In this document: piece by piece, positions 17,177-27,025 of the stretch
Layout of the letters: the number at the start of each line of letters is the position of its first letter
Position numbering within the stretch: the first letter of the stretch is position 1
Assembly: GCF_000621445.1 (NCBI RefSeq)
Contig: NZ_JHYI01000010.1
Span: 124,001 to 188,000, forward strand
Length of the DNA: 64,000 nucleotides
DNA from: Alkalihalobacillus bogoriensis ATCC BAA-922
Lineage (GTDB): Bacteria > Bacillota > Bacilli > Bacillales > Bacillaceae_F
Direction of reading: 5' to 3'
Position numbers and translations under genes: made by a program
Notes under the pieces: model-generated
What the model was told of the DNA's origin: nothing
The model's input: the letters and a program-made list of their open reading frames with translations, nothing else
The model's database searches: none

Positions 17177-17332
17177 TTACTTCGTTTCCCCAGGATTTTC
17201 ATCCCAAGACATTGTAATGACTCGAGTCGCTTCTCCTTCTTTTATCTCTTCTTCAGTTGCTTTTTGACTTAACTCTTCGTCATTATCAATGCCTGGTGCA
17301 ATTGTCGGTTTATTCTTTTCCTTTTCTTTCAT
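17177..17332 (-). CDS. small acidic protein, unknown
   Basis: A 51-residue acidic protein (MKEKEKNKPTIAPGID at the start, ending in TMSWDENPGETK). AGGTGAG lies just upstream of the ATG. It is unrecognised and probably soluble and disordered. It lies 34 nt downstream of the gerAB-like stop in the same direction and could be the tail of the germination operon. Immediately downstream a second open frame without a start codon continues (17016-17198), described as a finding. Confidence 0.5.
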   Translation of the reverse strand: MKEKEKNKPTIAPGIDNDEELSQKATEEEIKEGEATRVITMSWDENPGETK

Positions 17333-17365
17333 GTTCTCACCTCTTTGTCTGCTTGGAATCCTATT

Positions 17366-18469
17366 TTATTGTTGACTATCTTTTGAAGAATTATTTTGAG
17401 TTTGTTTGTTATTTTTTAACTGGTCCCTAATGACGAAAAACATCACTATAGCAATGACAAGTTGTAAAAACAATCCTAAACTAGCCCAAGAGTGAATTTT
17501 AAATTCATATATATCATTTTTATCTTCAAATAATAGTAACGATAACATGCCCATTAATAATGTAAGTGGAATTAATGTTACTTTATTTTTACTATTCGTT
17601 ATCATATTCACAGTCCGGTTTAAACCATATAACATTAGAGCCAACTTTGAAAAAATAGTTGGAAAATATAAAGAAACAAGGAAAAAATCTAAACGGTCCA
17701 AAAATTCTGTAAGTCGGATTTGCTGAACAAGTGTGTAACTTGGGTACGTTGTGAAGCGAACAATTTCAGGGCTAATCACTGCTGTTTGACTAAAAATTAA
17801 AACAAACAATAAAAATAACCCTAATCCCCCACCTAAAATTAAGGACATTTTTGATTTTTGATAAGACTTTGTCGTATTCAAAATTAAAAACACAATAATA
17901 ATTTCCCCAATCCAAGCAAAGCCAATAAAGCTAGACTGAAGTAAAGAAGGAATCACATGAAATCCCATAACTGGTTCAAAATTAGATAAACTCATTTCTT
18001 CAAGCAAAGAGATAGGAATAAAGATAATCACGATAATAAATAACACATAAATGATTTCATTAAACCGAGCAATGACTTCAATACCTGCCCATGCTATATA
18101 TAAACTCGTTCCGATAAATAGCATCGTTACAACAAATGTTGGTGTTAACGGTAAAAGCGTTGTATCGACAAAACCAGTTAAAATACGAATATCTCGAATT
18201 AAAATATGAGCTATGAAAATAAACATTAACAGAGCAAAGCCTTTTATTTTCCAGCTTTTCGAATCGAAATCGAGCACTTGTAATTTTTGTATGCCAAACA
18301 TACCAATGCTAACGATAATAACAACATAAACAAATAGGATAAGAGGTACAACCCAAGTGTTTTGTAATGACAAATCCGTTAACGATTGTGGCAACACAAC
18401 TAAGCTACTAGCAATTGTCATATTAGCGGCTAAAAATCCAAGTTGTCGATGTGAAATATGAACTTTCAT
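17366..18469 (-). CDS. spore germination receptor B subunit (GerAB family)
   Basis: A 367-residue membrane protein of the GerAB/amino-acid-permease-like family, with ten hydrophobic segments and the family opening ISHRQLGFLAANMTIASSLVVLP. In germinant receptors this subunit sits in the spore inner membrane and binds the nutrient. ATG at 18469 was chosen because GGTGAT lies 6 nt upstream, and it overlaps the stop of the small D-type subunit by 4 nt. It is the last receptor gene in an A-C-D-B order. The germinant cannot be predicted. Confidence 0.9.
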   Translation of the reverse strand: MKVHISHRQLGFLAANMTIASSLVVLPQSLTDLSLQNTWVVPLILFVYVVIIVSIGMFGIQKLQVLDFDSKSWKIKGFALLMFIFIAHILIRDIRILTGFVDTTLLPLTPTFVVTMLFIGTSLYIAWAGIEVIARFNEIIYVLFIIVIIFIPISLLEEMSLSNFEPVMGFHVIPSLLQSSFIGFAWIGEIIIVFLILNTTKSYQKSKMSLILGGGLGLFLLFVLIFSQTAVISPEIVRFTTYPSYTLVQQIRLTEFLDRLDFFLVSLYFPTIFSKLALMLYGLNRTVNMITNSKNKVTLIPLTLLMGMLSLLLFEDKNDIYEFKIHSWASLGLFLQLVIAIVMFFVIRDQLKNNKQTQNNSSKDSQQ

Positions 18470-18687
18470 CTTCCAATCACCCAACTCGTAAACGCACCAA
18501 ATGTTTGCAGTATGAAGTCTATGTACAAGTTCAAGCCGATCTTGAACTCAAGAAAAACTGCTACGGTCGCTGTTACAATGGAAAAAGTGATATAAAGTTT
18601 TTTTAGTTTGCTATCTTTTTTTATCACGTCGAATTGAAGTATATAAGTTGCAATTAAAACACACCAAATAAATATAACTTGCAACAC
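18466..18687 (-). CDS. small two-TM germination receptor subunit (GerD-type, GerUD-like)
   Basis: A 73-residue protein with two hydrophobic helices (VIFIWCVLIATYILQF and LYITFSIVTATVAVFLEF). It is embedded between the C and B receptor genes and coupled to the B gene by ATGA. Small two-helix D subunits of this size are known from GerA-type operons such as gerU of Bacillus megaterium, where they modulate germination rate. The assignment rests on size, topology and position. Confidence 0.78.
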   Translation of the reverse strand: MLQVIFIWCVLIATYILQFDVIKKDSKLKKLYITFSIVTATVAVFLEFKIGLNLYIDFILQTFGAFTSWVIGR

Positions 18688-18693
18688 TCGCCA

Positions 18694-19857
18694 TCACTCT
18701 CCTACACCAATCCCTTTAGTCGTTAGACCTGTCCATTCGATATCACTGTTAACGTGCACTTCATATTCCAAATCTGGTAAGTTTTCACGCCAACTGTCCT
18801 TCCATTCGTTATGCCAGCGTTCTCTTTCTCTTCGTTTAAGTAGCCAGCCAAACCCAAATGAATCCATGTTCCGTGCAAAGGTTTCTTCAAGAATCGAATT
18901 TACTTCTGCTTTCACATCTTCTTTTATTTTCTCATTCACCCGTTCCAATGAATTATGTTCTTCGAAGTTGATTTCCGTTTCATTTTCAATAATCGACCCA
19001 GTCAAATCGATTGTCACGATAAAGACAGGTTTGTCATTTTCAATCTTGTACGAAAGATTTCCTGATTGTTGTTTTATACGCGTATTAATCGATTCAGTTT
19101 CTGTCCAATCAATGGCATATGATTTCCCTTCCATTTTTCCCAAAATCCATTTAATCGCTTTAGTTTGATTCTCATCTGTAAAAAACTCAACTTTATCATC
19201 TTTAAACATCGCTACTTTATTTATCCCTATTTGTTCTTCTATTAATTCAGGGTCAGGGCTTAAGTTGTCGACAAGAGATAACACAGGTAAAAAAGGGTCA
19301 CTTCCTTTTTGTTGAAATTCAATAAGGAAGTCTCGTAACGTAATTTCAAAATGATTGACACCGAGCTCTCGAATTGCCTCTGACGTTAAGTTTTCTAGAT
19401 GGGGCTTCGCTGCAAGTATTTTATTTGCATCACCTTCAGCCACAAATAGTTGAGTCGCTAATCGAGCTTCCCTTGTTCTAGTTAACACGTCTAATGTTTT
19501 TCTTACTCCTTCTCTAGCTAATCCTTCACCAAATACGGCGACACGACGATGTCCAAAAATTAATTGTCTTGATAAACGTTGTTGAAGCTCAGCATTGGCT
19601 TCGCGAACATTCCGTCCAACTCCAGCATCTAAAAGAAACATCGCCCCGCCTGAGGTACCACCTCCACCTTCGCTTCCAGTCCCACCCATTTCACCAGGTA
19701 ATGGTATTTGTGTTGTGACTATATATTCCGTTTCATTTAATTTGTCATATGTAGTTGCAGTTACAATGGCAATATCGTTTATTTCTTTTCGGTCCCAACA
19801 ACCAGTAGAAAAAAGTAGTAATAAAAGGCTTGCAATGACAGACCATTTTTGTTTCAT
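18694..19857 (-). CDS. Ger(x)C family spore germination lipoprotein
   Basis: A 387-residue GerAC-type subunit. The signal peptide ends in a lipobox, LLLLFSTGCWDRKEIND, so Cys20 should be lipidated and the protein anchored on the outer face of the spore inner membrane. The family motif GCWDRxEIN(D/E) and GHRRVAVFGEGLAREG are clear. It lies between the A and D/B subunits with short gaps (16 and 6 nt). A glycine/serine-rich insert occurs near residues 57-70. Confidence 0.93.
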   Translation of the reverse strand: MKQKWSVIASLLLLLFSTGCWDRKEINDIAIVTATTYDKLNETEYIVTTQIPLPGEMGGTGSEGGGGTSGGAMFLLDAGVGRNVREANAELQQRLSRQLIFGHRRVAVFGEGLAREGVRKTLDVLTRTREARLATQLFVAEGDANKILAAKPHLENLTSEAIRELGVNHFEITLRDFLIEFQQKGSDPFLPVLSLVDNLSPDPELIEEQIGINKVAMFKDDKVEFFTDENQTKAIKWILGKMEGKSYAIDWTETESINTRIKQQSGNLSYKIENDKPVFIVTIDLTGSIIENETEINFEEHNSLERVNEKIKEDVKAEVNSILEETFARNMDSFGFGWLLKRRERERWHNEWKDSWRENLPDLEYEVHVNSDIEWTGLTTKGIGVGE

Positions 19858-19873
19858 AATTTCCTCCTATAAA

Positions 19874-21373
19874 TTAGGATGGTTGTTCTGGCGACGGTTT
19901 TAAATCTTGTTTTTGTCGCTGTTGATTTTCTTTTACAAATTCTTTCTCCCTTGTATCCGACATCCACTTAGGAACTCTTACAAAGACATCTTTTAGCCTA
20001 GAAAACCTCATAGGGGCAAGCGGTTCAAAATAAGGAACACCGAATGACCGTAACTTACATAAATGAGTAATTAACAAAATCATTCCGATAACGATTCCAA
20101 ACATTCCAAACATCGCTCCTAAAACCATTAATGGAAAGCGAAGTAAGCGTATCGAAATGGCTAAGCTAAATTTAGGAATCGTAAACGATGCAATTCCTGT
20201 TAAAGATACAATTATAACCATTGGGGCAGAGACGATGCCTGCTTCTACTGCCGCTGTTCCAATAACAAGGGCACCAAGAATACTGACGGCTTGTCCGATC
20301 GTTTTAGGTAAACGAACACCAGCTTCTCGTAAAGCTTCAAATGAAATTTCCATAATTAACGCTTCAACGATAGCTGGAAAAGGAATCGCTTCACGACTAG
20401 CAGCAATACTTAACAGTAAATTTGTCGGAATCATTTCTTGATGATAAGTTGTTATGGCCACATATAAAGCAGGCAATAATAACGCGACTCCTAAAAAAAA
20501 CAATCTGATAAATCTAAGAAATATAGCAATATAAAATCGTTCATAATAATCTTCACTCGCTTGAAACTGTTGCCAAAAAGTTGCAGGAATAATCATGCAA
20601 AACGGTGTGCCATCACACAAAATCGCAATCCGACCTTCTAGTAGATTAGCGGCGACCGTATCAGGTCTTTCTGTGATTTGGATTTGCGGAAACAAACTCC
20701 AAGGTTCGTCTTCAATCAGTTCCTCAATATAACCAGACTCTAAGACCGCATCAATTTTTATTCGGTCAAGACGGTTATTTAACTCGGCTAATACCTTTTT
20801 ATCTGTGAGCCCATCAATATAGGCAATATTGATACTTGTTTTTGTTTGTTCTCCGATTTTTCTTGATACGATTTTAAAGTCAGTCGTTTTAATTTTCCGC
20901 CGTAACAGCGAAGTATTGACTCTTATATTTTCGATAAAACCTTCACGGGGCCCACGTATGGCCGTTTCTGATTCAGGTTCTGAAATCGCTCGCGTCTCAA
21001 ATCCTGAAACAGGATAAATAATTGCTTTATCATATTGGTCTATCAACAATACCGCATTACCGTCTAAAATATCTTTGGTAATGTTATCGATGACATTATT
21101 TTCAGATACATCCGCTACCGCGGTAATTTGTTGTTTAATTTTTCGCCATGTAACATTGTCATACGAATTTTGGTGTTGAAGTTCTTCGATAATATGAGCT
21201 TGCATATCTTCGGTATTAACTAACCCATCAATAAAAAGTAGATAGCCAACTCGGTCATCTAGCTTCACTTTTCGATATACAAGATCTGAACAATCGGAGA
21301 AGGCCGCTTTAAAAGTGGCAATATTCGTTCCAATATCTCTAGATAATTGTTCTTTTTGTTTTGTTCGATTCAT
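19874..21373 (-). CDS. spore germination receptor A subunit (GerA family)
   Basis: A 499-residue GerA/SpoVAF-family protein. A soluble N-terminal half of about 270 residues contains PESETAIRGPREGFIENIRVNTSLLRRKI, the classic GerAA signature. A membrane part of about five helices begins at YIAIFLRFIRLFFLGVALLLPALYVA, and a cytoplasmic tail ends in Gln/Lys-rich sequence. ATG at 21373 (MNRTKQKEQ) has AAAGGGG upstream; the longer frame begins 25 codons earlier with no clear site. It is the first gene of the A-C-D-B operon, which is normally a sigma-G target. Confidence 0.93.
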   Translation of the reverse strand: MNRTKQKEQLSRDIGTNIATFKAAFSDCSDLVYRKVKLDDRVGYLLFIDGLVNTEDMQAHIIEELQHQNSYDNVTWRKIKQQITAVADVSENNVIDNITKDILDGNAVLLIDQYDKAIIYPVSGFETRAISEPESETAIRGPREGFIENIRVNTSLLRRKIKTTDFKIVSRKIGEQTKTSINIAYIDGLTDKKVLAELNNRLDRIKIDAVLESGYIEELIEDEPWSLFPQIQITERPDTVAANLLEGRIAILCDGTPFCMIIPATFWQQFQASEDYYERFYIAIFLRFIRLFFLGVALLLPALYVAITTYHQEMIPTNLLLSIAASREAIPFPAIVEALIMEISFEALREAGVRLPKTIGQAVSILGALVIGTAAVEAGIVSAPMVIIVSLTGIASFTIPKFSLAISIRLLRFPLMVLGAMFGMFGIVIGMILLITHLCKLRSFGVPYFEPLAPMRFSRLKDVFVRVPKWMSDTREKEFVKENQQRQKQDLKPSPEQPS

Positions 21374-21493
21374 AGTAAAACCCCTTTTCTGACTGCTCCT
21401 AATTTTCCCTCGTTTCCCTTCTTTATTCTTGTTCATCAAAGTTTGCAAAATTATTAACTATGAATTACATTTGTTAAATGGATGGATAAAAAC

Positions 21494-21531
21494 AAAAAAA
21501 CACATCTAGTAAAAATACTAGACGTGTTTTT
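21494..21531 (-). terminator. terminator after the soluble chemoreceptor gene
   Basis: The stem AACACGTCTAGTA / TACTAGATGTGTT on the minus strand is followed by TTTTTGTTTTTA. It lies directly past the stop codon at 21532. Confidence 0.87.
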
Positions 21532-22395
21532 TTATTTGCTTTCATTTGCAGGGTTTAAAGAAGTCTCAGCCATATCAGCTAGGTCTTGTGCATTTTTACT
21601 CATTTCTTGAATGGTTGCTGTAAATTCTTGAATGGCACCCGCTTGATTATCTGTTAATTTATTAATATCCGTAAAGGATACATTAAGCTGTTGTAGCAAT
21701 TGTTGAATAGTATTTGTAATCTCATTAATTTGATTTACATTTTCTTTGGAGTTAGTTGCTAGCTTTCGAATTTCATTGGCGACAACAGAAAAACCTTTCC
21801 CAGCATCGCCAGCACGAGATGCTTCAATCGCGGCGTTTAAGCCGAGTAAATTACTTTGGTCTGAAATGCCTTTAACAACAGAAGAAATTTGACCAATTTG
21901 CTCAGCACTCGTACTGACATTTTTCATTTGTGTTGAAACATCTGTTACTTGTTCCGCTAGAATCGAAACAGAATCACTAATATCTTCAATCGAAGCTGCT
22001 GTTTGTTCAACAATAGCTGAGAAGCTTTCAGCCATTTCAAATAATTTATTCGCTTTTTCAAGACTCGACCCTAACCCGATTCCTCCAATCACCTTGCCTT
22101 TTTCATCATGTATAGGAATAGCACGGGCAATTAAAGGAAATCCGAATATTTCTTTTGGAACAAGCGCTGTTTTTTCAGTATTTCTCCGAATTGCTTCTGT
22201 AATAATATCCCCTTCAGCAAGTGGATCACCAGGTTTCACATTTAACGAAAATGTTTTACCGGGAATATTAATGAGTAATTTTTCTGTATCATATACTCCA
22301 ACTGTAATATCATCTTGCACGAGCTTATTTAAAAATGGTGCAACTTGCACAAACGCTTCGAGGATATTATTTTTTTCTACTTGTATATTTGTCAT
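21532..22395 (-). CDS. soluble methyl-accepting chemotaxis protein (YfmS-like)
   Basis: A 287-residue chemoreceptor without membrane segments. The N-terminal 130 residues form a small sensor domain, and the C-terminal half holds the receptor signalling hairpin [31 protein letters not shown]. Length and neighbourhood match B. subtilis YfmS, whose gene follows the aldehyde dehydrogenase gene yfmT, as here (22-nt gap). It may sense a ligand linked to the aldehyde dehydrogenase substrate. It is unrelated in architecture to the giant receptor at 29350-33072. Confidence 0.9.
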   Translation of the reverse strand: MTNIQVEKNNILEAFVQVAPFLNKLVQDDITVGVYDTEKLLINIPGKTFSLNVKPGDPLAEGDIITEAIRRNTEKTALVPKEIFGFPLIARAIPIHDEKGKVIGGIGLGSSLEKANKLFEMAESFSAIVEQTAASIEDISDSVSILAEQVTDVSTQMKNVSTSAEQIGQISSVVKGISDQSNLLGLNAAIEASRAGDAGKGFSVVANEIRKLATNSKENVNQINEITNTIQQLLQQLNVSFTDINKLTDNQAGAIQEFTATIQEMSKNAQDLADMAETSLNPANESK

Positions 22396-22417
22396 TTGAA
22401 CACCTTACCTTATCATT

Positions 22418-23875
22418 TTAATATGGGAATCTTCGTTGTCCATAATGGATAGAAATCCATTTAAATGTTGTAAACTCATCTAAACTCCATTCGCCATTTA
22501 AGCGACCGATTCCAGATTGTTTCTCTCCACCAAATGCAATAATCGGCTCATCATTTATGGTGATATCATTTACATGAATCATACCCGTATGAACTTTTTT
22601 CGCCATTTCTACGCCTCGCTCTATATTAGCTGTATGAATGGCACCGCTTAGACCAAAGCGTGTATCATTTGCAAGTTCAATTGCTTCCTCTTCCTTTTCA
22701 AACGGCATAATACAAACGACCGGTCCAAAAAGCTCTTCTTGTGCGATTGTCATCGTTGGTGTGACATCTGTAAAAATTGTTGGTTCGACTAATCGGCCTT
22801 CTATTTTTCCTTTTAATGCTATTTTTGCACCTGATTCAATTCCTGTTTCAACTAGATGTCTAAGTGCATCCGCTTGTCGATTATTGATAACTGGACCAAT
22901 AACAGTGTTTGGATCTTTCGGGTCTCCGACTTTAAGTGAAGCAACTTTTTGTACAAATTTTTCAACAAACTTATCATACACTGGCTTTTGGACTAAAATT
23001 CGATTAGCCGACATACAAATTTGTCCCTGGTGTGTAAAGCGACTAAAAGCAGCCGCATTAACAGCGTAATCTATATCCGCATCATCCATAATGATAAATG
23101 CACTGTTCCCACCTAGTTCTAATAAAGGCTTTTTAAAATGTTTCATTGCAACTTGTCCGATATAACTACCGACTTTTGTAGACCCTGTAAAAGAGATAAT
23201 TCTTGGAATTGGATGTTCAACAAAAGCATCGCCAATTTCACTAATATCTGTAATGACTACATTTAATAAACCTTTAGGTAAACCAGCTTCTTCAAAAATT
23301 TTCCCTATTAAAGTTCCACCTGTAACAGGAGTATCTTCATGTGGTTTTAATACAACACCATTTCCTGCACCGAGAGCTGGAGCAACGGATTTCATAGATA
23401 AGAAGAAAGGGAAATTAAAAGGACTAATGACCCCAACAACACCTATAGGTGAACGGTACAAGCGATTTTCTTTGTTATCTTCAACCGATGGTAATATTTT
23501 ACCTTCCATACGAAGTGGGAATGTTGCGGCTTCCTTAATCATATTTTTCACTAACCATATTTCAAAGTTGGCTTTCACCCGAGTTCCGCCTAACTCTTCC
23601 ATAATAATTGTGACAATCGCTTCTTCATTTTCTTCAATATAGCGAACGGCATTTTCTAAAATATCACGTTTCTTGTAGGCATTGACTTTATCCCATTTAG
23701 CTTTCGCTTCAAATGCTGATTGATACGCCAAGTCTACATCTTCAGTTGTGGCGATATTTACAGTTGCCAATACTTCATCATTATAAGGATTTATATTTTG
23801 AAGTTTATTTGAACTCTTTCCTTGTCTCCATTCTCCATTTATAAATTGTTTGTTTAATGTACTAAAGTTTAACAT
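22418..23875 (-). CDS. aldehyde dehydrogenase (YfmT-like, aromatic aldehyde type)
   Basis: A 485-residue NAD(P)-dependent aldehyde dehydrogenase. The nucleotide-binding FTGSTKVG, general base in LLELGGNSA and catalytic cysteine in GQICMSANR are all present, and FGPVVCIMPF is conserved. It resembles YfmT, reported as a vanillin/benzaldehyde dehydrogenase, and has the same partner, a yfmS-type soluble receptor downstream. The likely reaction is oxidation of an aromatic aldehyde to the acid. The start codon follows GGAGGTC. Substrate specificity is inferred from homology and synteny. Confidence 0.92.
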   Translation of the reverse strand: MLNFSTLNKQFINGEWRQGKSSNKLQNINPYNDEVLATVNIATTEDVDLAYQSAFEAKAKWDKVNAYKKRDILENAVRYIEENEEAIVTIIMEELGGTRVKANFEIWLVKNMIKEAATFPLRMEGKILPSVEDNKENRLYRSPIGVVGVISPFNFPFFLSMKSVAPALGAGNGVVLKPHEDTPVTGGTLIGKIFEEAGLPKGLLNVVITDISEIGDAFVEHPIPRIISFTGSTKVGSYIGQVAMKHFKKPLLELGGNSAFIIMDDADIDYAVNAAAFSRFTHQGQICMSANRILVQKPVYDKFVEKFVQKVASLKVGDPKDPNTVIGPVINNRQADALRHLVETGIESGAKIALKGKIEGRLVEPTIFTDVTPTMTIAQEELFGPVVCIMPFEKEEEAIELANDTRFGLSGAIHTANIERGVEMAKKVHTGMIHVNDITINDEPIIAFGGEKQSGIGRLNGEWSLDEFTTFKWISIHYGQRRFPY

Positions 23876-24031
23876 AGATGACCTCCGCGTTTTAAAAGAC
23901 TAATTAACCAATACTAACGAACTACACTTAAAAATTTTAACATAAAACAAAAAGAAGATAAATACATTTTTTAGAATTCACATAAAAGGAGATATATAGT
24001 AAGGTGAAGATAGACCTAGGTATTTAAAATG

Positions 24032-24070
24032 AAAAAACGTATTGGATAGGATATATCCAATACGTTTTTA
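24032..24070 (-). terminator. terminator after the short-chain dehydrogenase gene
   Basis: The perfect stem AAAACGTATTGGATA / TATCCAATACGTTTT has A and T runs on both sides and lies 6 nt past the stop codon. Confidence 0.9.
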
Positions 24071-24075
24071 GTCGT

Positions 24076-24795
24076 TTACGGATTTGTAGACCAGAGCCCT
24101 GCTGATTTAATAAAGACCCTCGGGTGCAGTTTTAATTGCGCAACGATAAACTCCGCTAAATCTTCTGGTTGCATGACTTTTTCAGGATTACCGTCTGTTA
24201 AGTTTTCTTTAAAGGCAAGTTCTGTCGCTACTGTACTTGGTGTAAGTGCGGTAACACGGATATTATGCTTGCGTACTTCAAGGGCAAGGGATTCCGTAAG
24301 TCCTAGTAAGCCAAATTTAGATGCACTATACGCACTTGTAACTGGTGCCCCTTTTTGTCCGGCAGTGGAGGAAATATTAATAATATCCCCACCATTTTTT
24401 TCGATAAGTTGTGGAAGAACTGTTCGAGTAACATAATAGACACCCATTAAATTAATATCAATGATGTTTTTCCACTGTTCTGGTGTTAATTCAAGAAATC
24501 CTCCAAATGTTCCGGTTCCTGCATTATTTATAACGATATCAAAAGCGCCTAGCTCTGCAGTTACCTTTTCAATCGCACCCTCTACTTGTTCAAGTGATGA
24601 AACGTCTGCTGTCGCGTACGCCACTTTAGCGCCTAATGCTTTAATTTCATCAGCGACTGCTTGTAAATCACTTTCTGTTCGAGCAAGTAAAGCAACATGA
24701 ACGCCTTCTTTAGCTAATGCGATCGCTGTTGCTTTTCCAATTCCTTTACCTGCACCTGTGACAAGAGCTGTTTTTCCACTAATTGTTTGTCCCAT
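24076..24795 (-). CDS. short-chain dehydrogenase/reductase (FabG-like)
   Basis: A 239-residue classical SDR enzyme. TGAGKGIG is the cofactor-binding loop, NNAGTG the strand-4 motif, Ser in NISSTAG, and YSASK the catalytic Tyr-Lys pair. An Arg in LLARTESDL suggests NADP preference. The sequence is like the 3-ketoacyl-ACP-reductase homologues annotated in many Bacillus genomes outside the fab operon; the in vivo substrate is open. ATG at 24795 has GGGTGAT upstream, and the longer frame upstream lacks one. It is monocistronic. Confidence 0.9.
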   Translation of the reverse strand: MGQTISGKTALVTGAGKGIGKATAIALAKEGVHVALLARTESDLQAVADEIKALGAKVAYATADVSSLEQVEGAIEKVTAELGAFDIVINNAGTGTFGGFLELTPEQWKNIIDINLMGVYYVTRTVLPQLIEKNGGDIINISSTAGQKGAPVTSAYSASKFGLLGLTESLALEVRKHNIRVTALTPSTVATELAFKENLTDGNPEKVMQPEDLAEFIVAQLKLHPRVFIKSAGLWSTNP

Positions 24796-24903
24796 AAGAA
24801 AATCACCCTTTCTTTTCATCCATATACTAACATTATGTATGATGAGGATTTTATCATACAAAACCGAAATACGAATGTCAAAAGAGATGCTTATGAAGTT
24901 TTT

Positions 24904-26550
24904 CTACTCTTCCCCATATTTAATTTTATATATTTTCGTCATGGCTTGAACACGGTCAGTCACGTTCAATTTTTTAAATATGTTTGTCACGTGATTTTTT
25001 ACGGTATGGACACTAATCGTTAACGTATCTGCCACTTCTTGATTATTTAATCCATCTAGAATAAGTTTTAATATTTCTTTTTCCCTTGATGTTAATGCTG
25101 TCAGTTTTGTGATTACACTCGATAAGTCAGATAACTTTTCGATTTCTTTTTCACTGATGTCCTTTGTTCCTTCTGTTGCTATTATAGATTTGTCTATCAT
25201 CTTCACTTTTGAAGGTTCTACTACTGTATTTAAAGAATTGATTGTATTAATCTCGTTGGTAATGTTTCGTGTGTGTTGTGGATTCATTTTAATCAAACCG
25301 GCAATCATTTCAATGGTAACAATGGTTTCATTGATGAAAGTATCGTTTACTAATTCTACTGACAGTAAGCCGTATAAAGAACCTTCATAATATAGAGGTT
25401 GATGAATCCATTGTTTATCCACGTTTCGTGAAAAAGTCGTGTTTTTTTTGAGCTCGTCTAAAACTTTTTCATGAGAGAGAGCTAAATCATCATTAATACG
25501 ACCACGGTAGATTCGTTCGCCAGACAAAAATGTAAAACAACAAAAATGACCTTTAGTTAAAGTTGAACAAAAATCAACTATTTTATAGATAAAACCTTTC
25601 AAGTCAGACGAATGTATATATACATCGATTAAGTCAACCCAACTATCGAAAACAATTTGTTTGTATTCTGCGTTTGAAATCTTAGATAAGGTTGTAATTT
25701 TATCAGAAAAGAAAGTTGGAAGTAGCTTTAAAATGTTGCGTTCGTATGTGGAAAAATCCCTCATAACCGATGTCCCGCAAAAAAATAGTCCGACGACTAC
25801 GCCTTCATTAAAAATCGGAGCGCAATAGATCACTTTTGGTTTTACTTGATGACGTAGAAAAAAGTTAATTTTATGTTCATCGCCATTATTCGTCCAGTGA
25901 ATTTCTTTTCCAGTAATAATGGCATTTCCTAGAAGCCCTTCTCCAATGTAAAATGATTTTCCTTCCAACAATGGAGCATTAGGTCCTTTTATCGTATTAA
26001 TAGAATACATGCCTTCTGTATTTTCGGTCGCATACCCAAAGAAATCATAGTCTAATAAAGGAACAAGTTGTTTACCAATATTTGAAATATATTCATTAAT
26101 ATTAACAATGCCAGCTGCTCTTTTCGCAGATAAAAACGTTTCGATTAAAGTTTGTTCAATCTTTTCTTTTTTCTCTTGGTCAGTCAGTAAAGAAAGAAAT
26201 TCATGTAACGATGCAAGTTTTTTTAATGAAAATTCTTGTTGCTCAACAAGAGTTTGATTCATTTTTGTACTGTGAATTAGCGTATTCTCATTAAAAGGAC
26301 CTGCTAAAAGAAACAATTGGTTTTGAATAAATGGTGTTACAAAATAACGGTATTCTCCATCTAGTCCATTTGCAATTGTCGGCTTTTTAATATATTTGGC
26401 AATAGCAATGAACTCCTCTATTTTATCTAAAGAGGTTTCATGAGAGTGTGAGCCACCAAATTCTTTGATACCGTTACGGTTTATTCCATAAATAGGAAGA
26501 TTCAGAACGGTAGAATATGTTTCGATTAATTCGTTCATTTGATGTTTCAT
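24904..26550 (-). CDS. GAF-domain LuxR-type transcriptional regulator
   Basis: A 548-residue one-component regulator. A first sensory domain (about residues 10-110), a central GAF domain containing GYATENTEGMYSI and CAPIFNEGVVVGLFFCGTSVM, and a second GAF-like part precede a C-terminal LuxR helix-turn-helix (LTSREKEILKLILDGLNNQE, then SVHTVKNHVTNIFKKL). Sensing is probably of a small ligand or redox cue. ATG at 26550 follows GGAGG by 9 nt. It lies just beyond the terminator of the chemosensory operon, so it is a separate unit; whether it acts on either flanking gene set is unknown. Confidence 0.85.
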   Translation of the reverse strand: MKHQMNELIETYSTVLNLPIYGINRNGIKEFGGSHSHETSLDKIEEFIAIAKYIKKPTIANGLDGEYRYFVTPFIQNQLFLLAGPFNENTLIHSTKMNQTLVEQQEFSLKKLASLHEFLSLLTDQEKKEKIEQTLIETFLSAKRAAGIVNINEYISNIGKQLVPLLDYDFFGYATENTEGMYSINTIKGPNAPLLEGKSFYIGEGLLGNAIITGKEIHWTNNGDEHKINFFLRHQVKPKVIYCAPIFNEGVVVGLFFCGTSVMRDFSTYERNILKLLPTFFSDKITTLSKISNAEYKQIVFDSWVDLIDVYIHSSDLKGFIYKIVDFCSTLTKGHFCCFTFLSGERIYRGRINDDLALSHEKVLDELKKNTTFSRNVDKQWIHQPLYYEGSLYGLLSVELVNDTFINETIVTIEMIAGLIKMNPQHTRNITNEINTINSLNTVVEPSKVKMIDKSIIATEGTKDISEKEIEKLSDLSSVITKLTALTSREKEILKLILDGLNNQEVADTLTISVHTVKNHVTNIFKKLNVTDRVQAMTKIYKIKYGEE

Positions 26551-26621
26551 GTAAAGAAGCCTCCAAAACCTAATTGTTATCCTATATATCGGGATGTTTA
26601 GCATATAATTGACTGGAAACA

Positions 26622-26672
26622 GAAAGAAAAAGAGTCGTGCCAAATGTCACACCTTTATCCTTGGCATTTGGC
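26622..26672 (-). terminator. terminator of the chemosensory operon
   Basis: The minus-strand stem GCCAAATG / CATTTGGC, with an internal CC/GG loop pairing, is followed after 7 nt by CTTTTTCTTTC. It closes the seven-gene cheW-to-STAS transcript. Confidence 0.75.
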
Positions 26673-26687
26673 CGCGAAGGAAATCGC

Positions 26688-27023
26688 TCATTTCGACTCA
26701 AAATACTGTTCTGCTTCTTCTAACGTCTGAAATAAACTCATAAACGTATCAAACTTTACGATTTCAAATATTTCACTTATAGGTGGCTGAATGCCAGCTA
26801 TAACAAGCTCTTTATCGTTTTTCTTTGCGTTCATCGCAGCATGAGCAATAATACCTAAAGCTGAACTATTTAAATACACAACATTGCTTAAATCGATAAT
26901 AATGTAAGGTTTGACATCAGTAACGACACCTTCAACTAATTGTCTGAATTTTTCTGTATTTTTTATCGTAATCTCTTTTTTTACATGGACGATATTCGCT
27001 TTTTCTTTTTGAATGACGATCAT
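26688..27023 (-). CDS. STAS-domain anti-sigma factor antagonist-like protein
   Basis: A 111-residue single STAS-domain protein of the SpoIIAA/RsbV type. The phosphorylation loop is YLNSSALGI, aligning with the DSSGLG / DSTGLG loops of SpoIIAA and RsbV, so the target serine is kept while the preceding Asp is Asn. It starts 2 nt after the HATPase stop, so the pair is coupled. It is the last gene of the chemosensory operon. In partner switching such a protein, when dephosphorylated, captures the kinase/anti-sigma factor. No sigma factor gene or PP2C phosphatase is nearby. Confidence 0.88.
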   Translation of the reverse strand: MIVIQKEKANIVHVKKEITIKNTEKFRQLVEGVVTDVKPYIIIDLSNVVYLNSSALGIIAHAAMNAKKNDKELVIAGIQPPISEIFEIVKFDTFMSLFQTLEEAEQYFESK

Positions 27024-27025
27024 AG

